NCBI GenBank assembly: GCA_002391555.1
Contig: DGFG01000125.1
Location: 20,191-26,237, forward strand
Length of the DNA: 6,047 bases
From: Firmicutes bacterium UBA3906
GTDB lineage: Bacteria; Bacillota; Clostridia; Caldicoprobacterales; DTU083
Reading direction: 5' to 3'
A model generated the notes under the pieces. The model ran no database searches and was not told where the DNA came from. It worked only from the letters and a program-made list of their open reading frames with translations. The position numbers and the translations under genes were made by a program. Below, in pieces: positions 1 through 6,028 of the stretch (positions are counted from its first letter, which is position 1; each line of letters begins with the position of its first letter).

Positions 1-584
1 GCACCCTTTATCCCCATATTAAATATGAAAATAAAGATGGGGTCTAGTATGGTGTTCATAACAGCACCTATGATCATACTTAGCATGGCTATCTTTGGAT
101 TGCCCTCCGCCCTGATATAATGGTTTAGGCCAAAACCAACATACTGAAAGGTCGCCCCATAGAGGATTATACGCAGGTAATCCTTGGCATAGGGAACTAC
201 TTCACCCCTAGCTCCAAATAGGTGAAGAAGAGGGTCTATATATATAAGGCCAAAGACAGTTATTAAGATACCTGTGCCTACCAAAATCAAAAGACCATTG
301 CCTAGTACTGTCTCTGCATCCTTGTGGTTCTGCTGGCCTAACCTAATAGAGATTAGAGAGGCACCTCCAAGGCCGAACAACATGCCAAAGGCCATAATTA
401 TATTAAACATAGGCATACTTGCTGTTATCCCCGCTATGGCAAGGGACCCTACCCCATGGCCTACAAATATCCTGTCCACTACATTGTAGAGGGAGTTTAC
501 CACCATGCCTACAATGGCAGGTATAGAAAATTTTATTAAAAGCTTTAATATATCAGCTTGAGCAAGCTCTCTGTTTCTATCCAA
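1..584 (-). CDS. MATE-family multidrug/cation efflux transporter, N-terminal part (runs off left edge)
   Basis: The minus-strand frame gives 194 complete codons and continues beyond base 1. The protein begins MDRNRELAQADILK and reads like the N-terminal half of clostridial MepA-like MATE proteins. Visible family features are IPAIVGMVVNSLYNVVDRIF (residues 21-40), a Gly-rich second helix (about 50-80, ending ASLISIRLG), and the RAEGNPKIAM loop (158-167) followed by a helix with NTILDPIFIF (177-186). About five hydrophobic segments can be seen, near residues 15-36, 50-80, 92-117, 133-152 and 164-188; full members have about 450 residues and 12 helices. MATE proteins are inner-membrane antiporters that export cationic drugs or metabolites using Na+ or H+ gradients; the substrate cannot be read from sequence. 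The start is TTG at 582-584, because an in-frame TAG (585-587) lies directly upstream, an AGGAGG sits 10 bases upstream, and the next in-frame Met (codon 27) would remove most of helix 1. The gene follows the small gene at 630-926 by 45 bases and is probably co-transcribed with it. Confidence 0.93.
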   Translation of the reverse strand, partial: MDRNRELAQADILKLLIKFSIPAIVGMVVNSLYNVVDRIFVGHGVGSLAIAGITASMPMFNIIMAFGMLFGLGGASLISIRLGQQNHKDAETVLGNGLLILVGTGILITVFGLIYIDPLLHLFGARGEVVPYAKDYLRIILYGATFQYVGFGLNHYIRAEGNPKIAMLSMIIGAVMNTILDPIFIFIFNMGIKG

Positions 585-594
585 CTATAAATAT

Positions 595-600
595 CCTCCT
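595..600 (-). promoter_or_regulatory. Ribosome binding site of the MATE gene (supports a TTG start)
   Basis: The minus strand reads AGGAGG, a perfect Shine-Dalgarno core, with 10 bases before the TTG at 582-584. No ATG or GTG lies at suitable distance in the frame, and the codon just before the TTG is a stop, so this site fixes the start. Confidence 0.85.
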
Positions 601-629
601 AAGAATTTATCTTATAGATTTTAATAAAC

Positions 630-926
630 TCATATTAGCTTTACTAGTGATACCTTTATCCCATCTATAACCTTTATAGTGTGGTGGCCCTTATCATACT
701 CAAATAGGCAATCTCCCACTGTTACAGGTCCAGAGTCCTCGCTACCTAGGGCAAAAAATATGTCATCTGCCATAGTTTTAGTTAGCTCTGTTTTTTCCTC
801 TTGACCAATTTCAAGCCAGGCCTCTGAGTCCATATCAAAAAATTCATTGGCTCCTGTAATCTGGCTTATGAGCTTGGCCAGCTCATCGATAATTATCTCA
901 TAATCCCTTGCGAATTTTACACCCAT
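630..926 (-). CDS. Small acidic protein of unknown function (98 aa)
   Basis: This is a complete 98-codon gene starting with ATG (924-926) and ending in TGA (630-632). A GGGAGG ribosome binding site lies 8 bases upstream, at 935-940. I do not recognise the family. The protein appears soluble, with no signal peptide or membrane segment. The first half is rich in charged residues and looks helical (roughly residues 5-60, including ARDYEIIIDELAKLISQI and TMADDIFFALG). The last third alternates hydrophobic and polar residues (about 68-98, with VGDCLFEYDKG and HTIKVIDGIKVSLVKLI), suggesting beta strands. It has many Asp and Glu residues and a single Cys (in GDCLF). No catalytic motif is evident. 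It lies 91 bases after prfC and 45 bases before the MATE gene on the same strand, with no terminator between, so it is probably part of a prfC operon. The regular ribosome binding site and codon use like its neighbours (CTA, ATA, AGG) support a real gene. A role cannot be assigned. Confidence 0.8.
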   Translation of the reverse strand: MGVKFARDYEIIIDELAKLISQITGANEFFDMDSEAWLEIGQEEKTELTKTMADDIFFALGSEDSGPVTVGDCLFEYDKGHHTIKVIDGIKVSLVKLI

Positions 927-1017
927 CTATATAACCTCCCTTAGCTGGCTGTAAAAGTAGACCTTAAGCTTCTAACCTGGTCCCTACCCTAAAGACAGCT
1001 AATAATAAAATTATCTC

Positions 1018-2634
1018 CTAAGCCATTACAGGTGGGGGTATCTCAACAAAGTCCACACCTGCTACCTGCTTTAGCTTTTCACTTATCCTGTTTACAGCCC
1101 ACTTGTCACTAAAGAGGACAACCTGACGGCCATAGATATCCTCTACCAGCATAGCCCTGTCGGTAAAGGATAGGTTTTCACCCTTTATCCCTCCATTTAA
1201 GACCCAGTTAGCCACAGTATAGGGTAGCATATCAACCTTTATATCTACCCCATATTCATTCTCTAACCTATAGGATAGGACATCAAACTGTAATACTCCA
1301 ACTACTCCAATAACCAGGGTCTCAACACCGATATCAGGCTCTTTAAAAATCTGAATAGCACCCTCTTCGGCTATTTGGTAGACCCCCTTCATAAATTGCT
1401 TTCGCTTCATAGCATCTATAAACCGGACCCTTGCAAAATGTTCAGCCGGGAAAATGGGAATACCCTCAAACTGTACATTTAGGTCCTTGTCACACAGGGT
1501 ATCACCTATAAGAAAGATACCCGGGTCAAATAGGCCGATAATATCTCCAGGATAGGCCTGCTCAACCATAACCCTGTCCTGGGCAACAAACTGCTGGGAC
1601 TGGGCTAGACGGACATTTTTTTGGCTGCGTACATGCTTTACCTCCATGCCCTTTTCAAACTTGCCAGAGCATATCCTGATAAAGGCTATCCTGTCCCTGT
1701 GGGCTGGGTTCATATTGGCCTGGATCTTGAACACAAAACCTGTAAAGTGGGGACTATCTGCCTTTACTGGTCCCTCAGTGGACATCCTGTCAGCAGGAGG
1801 CGGAGCCATTTGCAGAAAGCTCTCTAGAAAGGTCTTCACCCCAAAGTTATTCATAGCAGAACCAAAAAACAAGGGGGACAGCTCGCCCCTGGCTACCCTG
1901 TCCATATCAAAGTCATCCCCTGCTATGTCTAAAAGTTCAATCTCATCGATTAACCTTTTGTGCAGGTGTTCATCTAATAGGTCCTTAAAGGCAGGGTCGT
2001 CTAGGCTGCCTGTTTTAGAGCTAACTATGGTCTTGCCATGGTCCTTGCTTGTATAAAGCTCAATATTTTTGGACCTTCTATTGTATACACCCTTAAAGTT
2101 GCCCTCAATCCCGATGGGCCAATTCATAGGATAAGAGGCTATGCCTAGGACTTGCTCTATTTCCTCCATAAGCTCAAAGGGGTCTCTTGATTGACGGTCC
2201 ATCTTATTTATAAAAGTAAAAATAGGTATGCCTCTTAGCTTACATACCTGAAATAGCTTTATGGTCTGGGCCTCAACACCCTTGCCACCATCTATTAGCA
2301 TGACTGCACAGTCAGCGGCTGTTAAGGTACGGTAGGTGTCCTCACTAAAGTCCTGGTGGCCAGGTGTATCTAGTATATTTATCCTATATCCATCATAGTC
2401 AAATTGCATTACACTTGAGGTAACTGATATACCCCTTTGTTTTTCTATCTCCATCCAGTCGGATACGGCATGTTTTTTGGCCTTGCGGGCCTTTACGCTC
2501 CCTGCTGTCCTGATAGCACCACCATATAGGAGTAGCTTCTCGGTTAATGTGGTTTTCCCTGCATCAGGATGAGAGATTATAGCAAAGGTCTTTCTCCTTG
2601 CTGTTTCTTCTTTGATTGTTTTTTCAATGGCCAA
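1018..2634 (-). CDS. prfC: Peptide chain release factor 3 (RF3), translation GTPase
   Basis: The 538-residue product is full length for RF3 (E. coli has 529). RF3 is a cytosolic GTPase that acts on the ribosome to remove RF1 or RF2 after peptide release. The GTPase domain shows all expected motifs: P-loop SHPDAGKT (residues 21-28), the switch region QRGISVTSS (66-74), DTPGH (89-93) and NKMD (143-146). RF3-specific wording separates it from EF-G: DTPGHQDFSEDTYRTL, PMNWPIG and FFGSAMNNFGVKTFL. Domain II (about 300-395) and the C-terminal domain (about 400-538) follow in normal order. The start codon is TTG (2632-2634), with AAGGGGAA upstream and no ATG nearby in frame; the first residues then read MAIEKTIKEETARRKTFAIISHPDAGK, as usual for the family. 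It has its own promoter (2680-2709), which carries an inverted repeat that could be an operator. Two genes follow in the same direction without a visible terminator. Confidence 0.97.
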   Translation of the reverse strand: MAIEKTIKEETARRKTFAIISHPDAGKTTLTEKLLLYGGAIRTAGSVKARKAKKHAVSDWMEIEKQRGISVTSSVMQFDYDGYRINILDTPGHQDFSEDTYRTLTAADCAVMLIDGGKGVEAQTIKLFQVCKLRGIPIFTFINKMDRQSRDPFELMEEIEQVLGIASYPMNWPIGIEGNFKGVYNRRSKNIELYTSKDHGKTIVSSKTGSLDDPAFKDLLDEHLHKRLIDEIELLDIAGDDFDMDRVARGELSPLFFGSAMNNFGVKTFLESFLQMAPPPADRMSTEGPVKADSPHFTGFVFKIQANMNPAHRDRIAFIRICSGKFEKGMEVKHVRSQKNVRLAQSQQFVAQDRVMVEQAYPGDIIGLFDPGIFLIGDTLCDKDLNVQFEGIPIFPAEHFARVRFIDAMKRKQFMKGVYQIAEEGAIQIFKEPDIGVETLVIGVVGVLQFDVLSYRLENEYGVDIKVDMLPYTVANWVLNGGIKGENLSFTDRAMLVEDIYGRQVVLFSDKWAVNRISEKLKQVAGVDFVEIPPPVMA

Positions 2635-2642
2635 TATATAAC

Positions 2643-2650
2643 TTCCCCTT
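2643..2650 (-). promoter_or_regulatory. Ribosome binding site of prfC (supports a TTG start)
   Basis: The minus strand reads AAGGGGAA, a purine-rich Shine-Dalgarno variant about 8-9 bases before the TTG at 2632-2634. It is weaker than the AGGAGG-type sites of the neighbouring genes. With a TTG start, this suggests moderate translation initiation for prfC (inference). Confidence 0.65.
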
Positions 2651-2679
2651 AAAATAAAGTAAAAGATTAAACAGATATC

Positions 2680-2709
2680 ATTTTATCCTATTAGTAGGAT
2701 AGCCGTCAA
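2680..2709 (-). promoter_or_regulatory. Predicted sigma-A promoter of prfC
   Basis: On the minus strand a -35 box TTGACG (2704-2709) and a -10 box TAAAAT (2680-2685) are separated by 18 bases; each differs from consensus at one position. Transcription would start near 2673, leaving a leader of about 38 bases before the prfC TTG. The promoter sits just beyond the degV terminator, so prfC has its own transcription unit, probably including the 98-aa gene and the MATE gene. Confidence 0.75.
2684..2701. promoter_or_regulatory. Perfect 7-bp inverted repeat in the prfC promoter, candidate operator
   Basis: The plus strand reads TATCCTA, four bases (TTAG), then TAGGATA: two 7-base arms that are exact reverse complements. 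The repeat fills the spacer between the prfC -35 and -10 boxes and overlaps the -10 by two bases. Because it lies upstream of the predicted transcript start it would act as DNA, as a dimeric repressor site might. I do not recognise the motif as the site of a named regulator, and no regulator gene is in the window. Confidence 0.45.
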
Positions 2710-2721
2710 CAAATTAAGGGC

Positions 2722-2759
2722 AAGAAAAAGGCACAACCGTTATTAAGGTCGGTTATGCC
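2722..2759 (-). terminator. Intrinsic terminator after degV
   Basis: On the minus strand GGCATAACCG (2750-2759) pairs with CGGTTGTGCC (2730-2739) in a 10-bp stem with one G-U pair and a 10-base loop. TTTTTCTT (2722-2729) follows directly. This is a classic Rho-independent terminator about 70 bases after the degV stop codon. Confidence 0.9.
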
Positions 2760-2829
2760 ACTCAGGAGTGAAATACACCTGCTAAAGCTGCCAGATACCG
2801 GCATTATATATAAATAAGGAGGAAACTAA

Positions 2830-3666
2830 CTAGTCAATCCTGGTTATTGTACAGATTCCCATGGCCTTTGGCCCTAGGTGGGATCCAATAACTGGACCTA
2901 TCTCATCGAGTCCTATACTTATATCAGGAAGCCTTTTTTCAAGCCTTTCCTTGACCTGTAAGGCCTCTTTATCATTTAGTATATGACAGATATTTATATC
3001 TGTTACATCCTCGGCTATATCTTCTACCATTTTTTCTAGGGCCTTGCCCTTGCCCCGGACCTTGGCAACTGGGACAAGCCGCCCATCTACTAGGGCTATA
3101 ATGGGCTTTACATTTAGGATAAACCCTAATAGGGCCTGGGCTCCTGTTAGCCTACCCCCTCTTTTAAGGTATTCTAGGCTGTCAACTGTTAGGCTAACTG
3201 ATACCTTTTTCTTTTGCCTTTCTAGGTAACTTACAATCTCCTGCCTCGTCTTGCCCTTTGACACCATATCTACTGCCAGCTTGGTTAATAGTTTTAGGTT
3301 GGCAACTGAGCTCCTAGAGTCAATAACAGAAATCTTTTTAGGATTGGTTAGCCTAGCTGCAGCGCTAGCACTGTTGTAGGTCCCGCTAAGGTCAGATGAG
3401 ATAACAAGGCATATGACCTCCATCCCCTGGTCAAGGGCGGATTCAAATACCCTTTCAAAGGCCTCTATTGATGGCTGGGATGTAGATGGAAAGCTGTCAG
3501 AGCTCTCAAGCTTTTTGTAAAAAGCCTCAAATTCACCGGGAAAACCTTCACTGTCAACCTGACCATCAAAATGAACGGATAGGGGGACAACCTTTATATC
3601 TAAAGCATTTGCTTCTTCTTTTGTAAAGTATGCTGTACTGTCTGTTACAATCTGAATTTTTGCCAC
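2830..3666 (-). CDS. DegV family (FakB-type) fatty-acid-binding protein
   Basis: DegV/FakB proteins are cytosolic. They hold a fatty acid and present it to the kinase FakA, which makes acyl phosphate for phospholipid synthesis. The product is 278 residues from the chosen start (280 from an upstream ATG), typical for the family. Numbering from that upstream ATG, visible features are VTDSTAYF (9-16), TSQPS (64-68), VISSDLSGTYNSA (90-102), VIDSR (116-120), SLEYLKRGGRL (165-175) and GSHLGPKAMG (263-272). The Ser in SSDLSGT, the Arg in RGGR and the His in GSHLGP correspond to lipid-binding positions described for FakB proteins. The longest frame starts at ATG 3670-3672, but GGAGGG (3673-3678) touches that ATG. 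The GTG at 3664-3666 has normal spacing and gives MAKIQIVTDS, like the family, so I choose it. The gene has its own promoter and terminator, so it is probably monocistronic. FakA and other degV copies are not in the window. Confidence 0.93.
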   Translation of the reverse strand: MAKIQIVTDSTAYFTKEEANALDIKVVPLSVHFDGQVDSEGFPGEFEAFYKKLESSDSFPSTSQPSIEAFERVFESALDQGMEVICLVISSDLSGTYNSASAAARLTNPKKISVIDSRSSVANLKLLTKLAVDMVSKGKTRQEIVSYLERQKKKVSVSLTVDSLEYLKRGGRLTGAQALLGFILNVKPIIALVDGRLVPVAKVRGKGKALEKMVEDIAEDVTDINICHILNDKEALQVKERLEKRLPDISIGLDEIGPVIGSHLGPKAMGICTITRID

Positions 3667-3672
3667 TTTCAT

Positions 3673-3678
3673 CCCTCC
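3673..3678 (-). promoter_or_regulatory. Ribosome binding site of degV (points to GTG start at 3664-3666)
   Basis: The minus strand reads GGAGGG immediately next to the ATG at 3670-3672, leaving no spacer, which is too close for normal initiation there. It is 6-7 bases from the in-frame GTG at 3664-3666, a near-ideal distance. This supports the shorter protein. Confidence 0.75.
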
Positions 3679-3703
3679 AGTAATGGGGTTTTATTGTGTC
3701 ATT

Positions 3704-3733
3704 ATAATACCAGGTACTAATAGTAGTTGTCAA
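3704..3733 (-). promoter_or_regulatory. Predicted sigma-A promoter of degV
   Basis: On the minus strand a perfect -35 box TTGACA (3728-3733) is followed after 18 bases by TATTAT (3704-3709), preceded by TG plus one base (an extended -10). An overlapping TATAAT (3701-3706) would give a 21-base gap and is less likely. Transcription would start near 3697, about 30 bases before the GTG start. The -35 lies only 10 bases past the ileS terminator T-tract. Confidence 0.82.
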
Positions 3734-3743
3734 TACCAAATAT

Positions 3744-3795
3744 AAAAAAGAGGATGTTATTAGCTTGCCTTTTTATAAGCAAAATAAACATCCTC
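3744..3795 (-). terminator. Intrinsic terminator after ileS
   Basis: On the minus strand GAGGATGTT (3787-3795) pairs with AACATCCTC (3750-3758) in a perfect 9-bp stem. A smaller inner pairing (TTGC with GCAA) is possible within the loop. CTTTTTT follows directly, with the six Ts at 3744-3749. It lies about 65 bases after the ileS stop codon and ends just before the degV promoter. Confidence 0.82.
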
Positions 3796-3818
3796 AAAAA
3801 GTTTTTATTTCTTTTACC

Positions 3819-3843
3819 TTGCTCTCCTTTTATTGGAGAGCAA
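3819..3843. repeat. Perfect 9-bp inverted repeat (hairpin) downstream of ileS
   Basis: The arms TTGCTCTCC (3819-3827) and GGAGAGCAA (3835-3843) are exact reverse complements around a 7-base AT-only loop. In the ileS transcript this would form a stable hairpin starting 17 bases after the stop codon. No T-run follows on either strand, so it is not a standard intrinsic terminator. It may stabilise the mRNA 3' end or assist the real terminator beyond it (inference). Confidence 0.6.
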
Positions 3844-3860
3844 TAATTGATCAGATAATC

Positions 3861-6028
3861 CTAGCCTAGTCTTGTTACCCCAATACCTGTTAAGTGGTCA
3901 TTTATATCAAATTCCTCTAAGGAGTCATCCTCTAGGTATTCTAGCTCTAGGGCTAGGGTCTCATTCATTATATAGTCGCGGAAGGCCTCTACTGCCTGCC
4001 TCATAGCCTCATCTGCCTTTAGGCTAATCCTTATATTGTCCATCATCTCAAAGTCATTGGCCTTGCGTAGCTGCTGTACCTTGGAGATTAGCTCTCTAGC
4101 TAAGCCTTCCTCTATTAGTTCCTGGCTAAGACTAGTGTCTAGTATAACAAATAGGTTGTTTTCTGTTTCCACATCATAGCCCTCTTTGGCGGAAATAGTT
4201 ATTAGTATATTGTCCCTATTTATCTCAAAGTCTTCTCCATCGAGGTCTATCTTGATGGTCTCGCCCTGTTCTAGCCTTGGAGCATACTCTGCTGGGTCAA
4301 GGTCATTTAAGGCCTTGGAAAATACCCTAAGCTTTGGCCCTAATACTGGTCCTAGGACCTTGAAGTTTGGCTTTAGGCTAAAGTTCATATACTGGCTCAG
4401 GTTCTTTTCAAAGACTACTTCCTTTACATTTAGCTCATCCTTCATAAGGGGTACTAGATGGGTCAGGCTCTCTTCATACTTGCCATCTATATATATCCTC
4501 TGCAGGGGTTGGCGTACCTTTATCCTAGCAGACTCCCGCGCCGACCTGCCTAGGGTCACTAGGTCTCTTACCCTGTCCATGACCTCCTCTAGCTCTTTGT
4601 CTATTAGCTCAGGATTGGCAGTAGGATAGTCACTTAGGTGGACTGATAGCTCACCTGTAAGGTTTTTATAAAGTTCTTCTGACAAGAAGGGAGCAAAAGG
4701 AGCAACCATCTTGCAGATATCTACTAGGACCTCAAAGGTTGTGCTATAGACTGCCTTTTTATCATCGGTTAGGTCGGTCTCCCAGAAACGTCTCCTAGAC
4801 CTGCGGATATACCAGTTAGATAGGTCCTCATTGATAAAGTCCTGGATCCTTCGGATAGCCCTTGTCAGGTCATACTGGTCCATATCAAGCTCAACCTTTT
4901 CCTTTAAGCTATTTAGCTTGGATAGTATCCATAGGTCAAGCTCTGCCCTCTGTTCAAAGGGCATAAAGTAACTCCTAGGGTCTACCTGGTCAGTATTGGC
5001 ATATAGGGTGAAAAAGTTATATACATTTTTCAAGGTGCCAAAGAACTTGCTCTGAACCTCCTTTAAGCCCTCTATATCAAAGCGGGTGGGTGTCCATGGT
5101 GGTGAAACATAAAGCAGGTACCAGCGGAGGGCATCGGCCCCGTATTTATCAAATAGGTCAAAGGGGTCTACAGTATTGCCCCTGGACTTGGACATTTTCT
5201 GTCCCTCTTTGTCAAGGATCAAATCGTTTACAAGAACATTTTTATAGGGTGACCTACCAGTTACAAAGGTTGAAATAGCCATCAGTGAATAGAACCATCC
5301 TCTGGTCTGGTCTATTCCCTCGCAGATAAAGTCCGCAGGGAAGAGGTCCTCAAAGTTTTCCTTGTTTTCAAAGGGATAGTGGTGCTGGGCAAAGGGCATT
5401 GAGCCTGAGTCAAACCAGCAGTCTATAACATCTGGTACCCTAGTCATTAGGCCACCACACTTTTCACATTTAAAGTGAACATCATCCACATAGGGCCTGT
5501 GTAGCTCAATAGTCTCATCAATATCCTCTATAGCCCTATCAACCAGCTCTTTTCTCGAACCAACACTTTCTAAGTGTCCGCATTCGCATCTCCAGATATT
5601 TAGGGGGGTGCCCCAGTATCTAGACCTAGATATGGCCCAATCATTTAGGTTTTCAAGCCAGTTTCCAAAACGCTTTTCACCTACAAAATCCGGGTACCAG
5701 TTAACAGAGTTATTGTTTTCGATAAGTTTGTCCTTTAACCTGGTCATCTCTATATACCAGCTAGGCTTTGCGTAGTATAAAAGGGGTGTAGAGCATCTCC
5801 AGCAATGGGGATAGTTATGCTCCATCCTCTGCCTTCTAAATAGTTTGCCTTGCTCGTAGAGCCATTCTATGATTTCAGGGTCGGCATCCATAACAAACTT
5901 GCCCTTCCAGGGAGTATCTATAAATTTACCTGTCTCATCTACAGGCTGGATTACCGGTAAATCATAGGCTAGGCCAGTATTGTAGTCATCTTCACCAAAG
6001 GCTGGTGCTGTGTGAACTATACCTGTAC
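3861..6028 (-). CDS. ileS: Isoleucyl-tRNA synthetase, long (eukaryote/archaeal-like) type, missing N-terminus
   Basis: IleRS charges tRNA-Ile with isoleucine in the cytosol. About 722 codons are present. The open frame continues upstream of the Met at 5889-5891 through GTGIVHTAPAFGEDD, a conserved piece of the editing (CP1) domain, so that Met is internal. Roughly 310-320 N-terminal residues, including the HIGH motif, are lost at the contig end (estimate from usual lengths of about 1035-1040). Counted from the Met at 5889-5891: CWRCSTPLLYYAKPSWY (30-46), Cys pairs C102/C104 and C142/C145 likely to bind zinc, WFDSGSMPFAQ (159-169), GIDQTRGWFYSL (192-203), KMSKS (232-236, bases 5184-5198), the anticodon-binding region with NWYIRRSR (359-366), ARIKVRQPL (455-463) and a long C-terminal domain with GLARELISKVQQLRKANDF (596-614). 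DQTRGWFYS and this C-terminal domain mark the long type rather than the E. coli type. The gene ends with TAG (3861-3863), and its terminator follows. Any upstream T-box leader would lie outside the window. Confidence 0.96.

Noticed and set aside
941..1002. Long-range inverted repeat TTAGCTG / CAGCTAA around about 48 bases, next to the ribosome binding site of the 98-aa gene.
   Set aside because: Seven bases with a long, unstructured loop is easily due to chance, and the arm does not cover the GGGAGG itself. No T-run follows, so it is not a terminator either.
1646..2056. A plus-strand open frame of 136 codons within prfC, and similar ones at 274-489, 4186-4629 and 5090-5278.
   Set aside because: They lie antisense to strongly conserved genes (prfC, MATE, ileS), show no recognisable protein and lack convincing ribosome binding sites; they are by-products of codon use on the other strand.
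2817..2822. AGGAGG on the plus strand just left of the degV stop, like a plus-strand ribosome binding site.
   Set aside because: No start codon followed by a plausible reading frame lies at the right distance; plus-strand frames here are opposite to the clearly real degV.
2710..2829. Riboswitch or attenuator leader controlling prfC, with 2722-2759 as a regulatory terminator.
   Set aside because: I find no alternative antiterminator pairing or known riboswitch core, and a good prfC promoter lies beyond the terminator, so a plain degV terminator explains it.
2803..2837. Possible promoter overlapping the degV stop: TTGACT (2832-2837) with TATAAT (2803-2808) on the minus strand.
   Set aside because: The gap is 23 bases for TATAAT; the only box at 17 bases is the poor TTTATA. 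A transcript from here would hit the terminator at 2722-2759 before reaching any gene. A tiny RNA is possible but not supported.
3796..3806. AAAAAGTTTTT as part of a bidirectional terminator on the plus strand.
   Set aside because: No plus-strand gene needs termination here, and the stem at 3750-3795 is not followed directly by Ts on the plus strand.
5889..5891. ATG at 5889-5891 as the start of ileS.
   Set aside because: The open frame continues upstream with conserved IleRS sequence (VHTAPAFGEDD), and this Met has no role as start; the true start lies outside the window.
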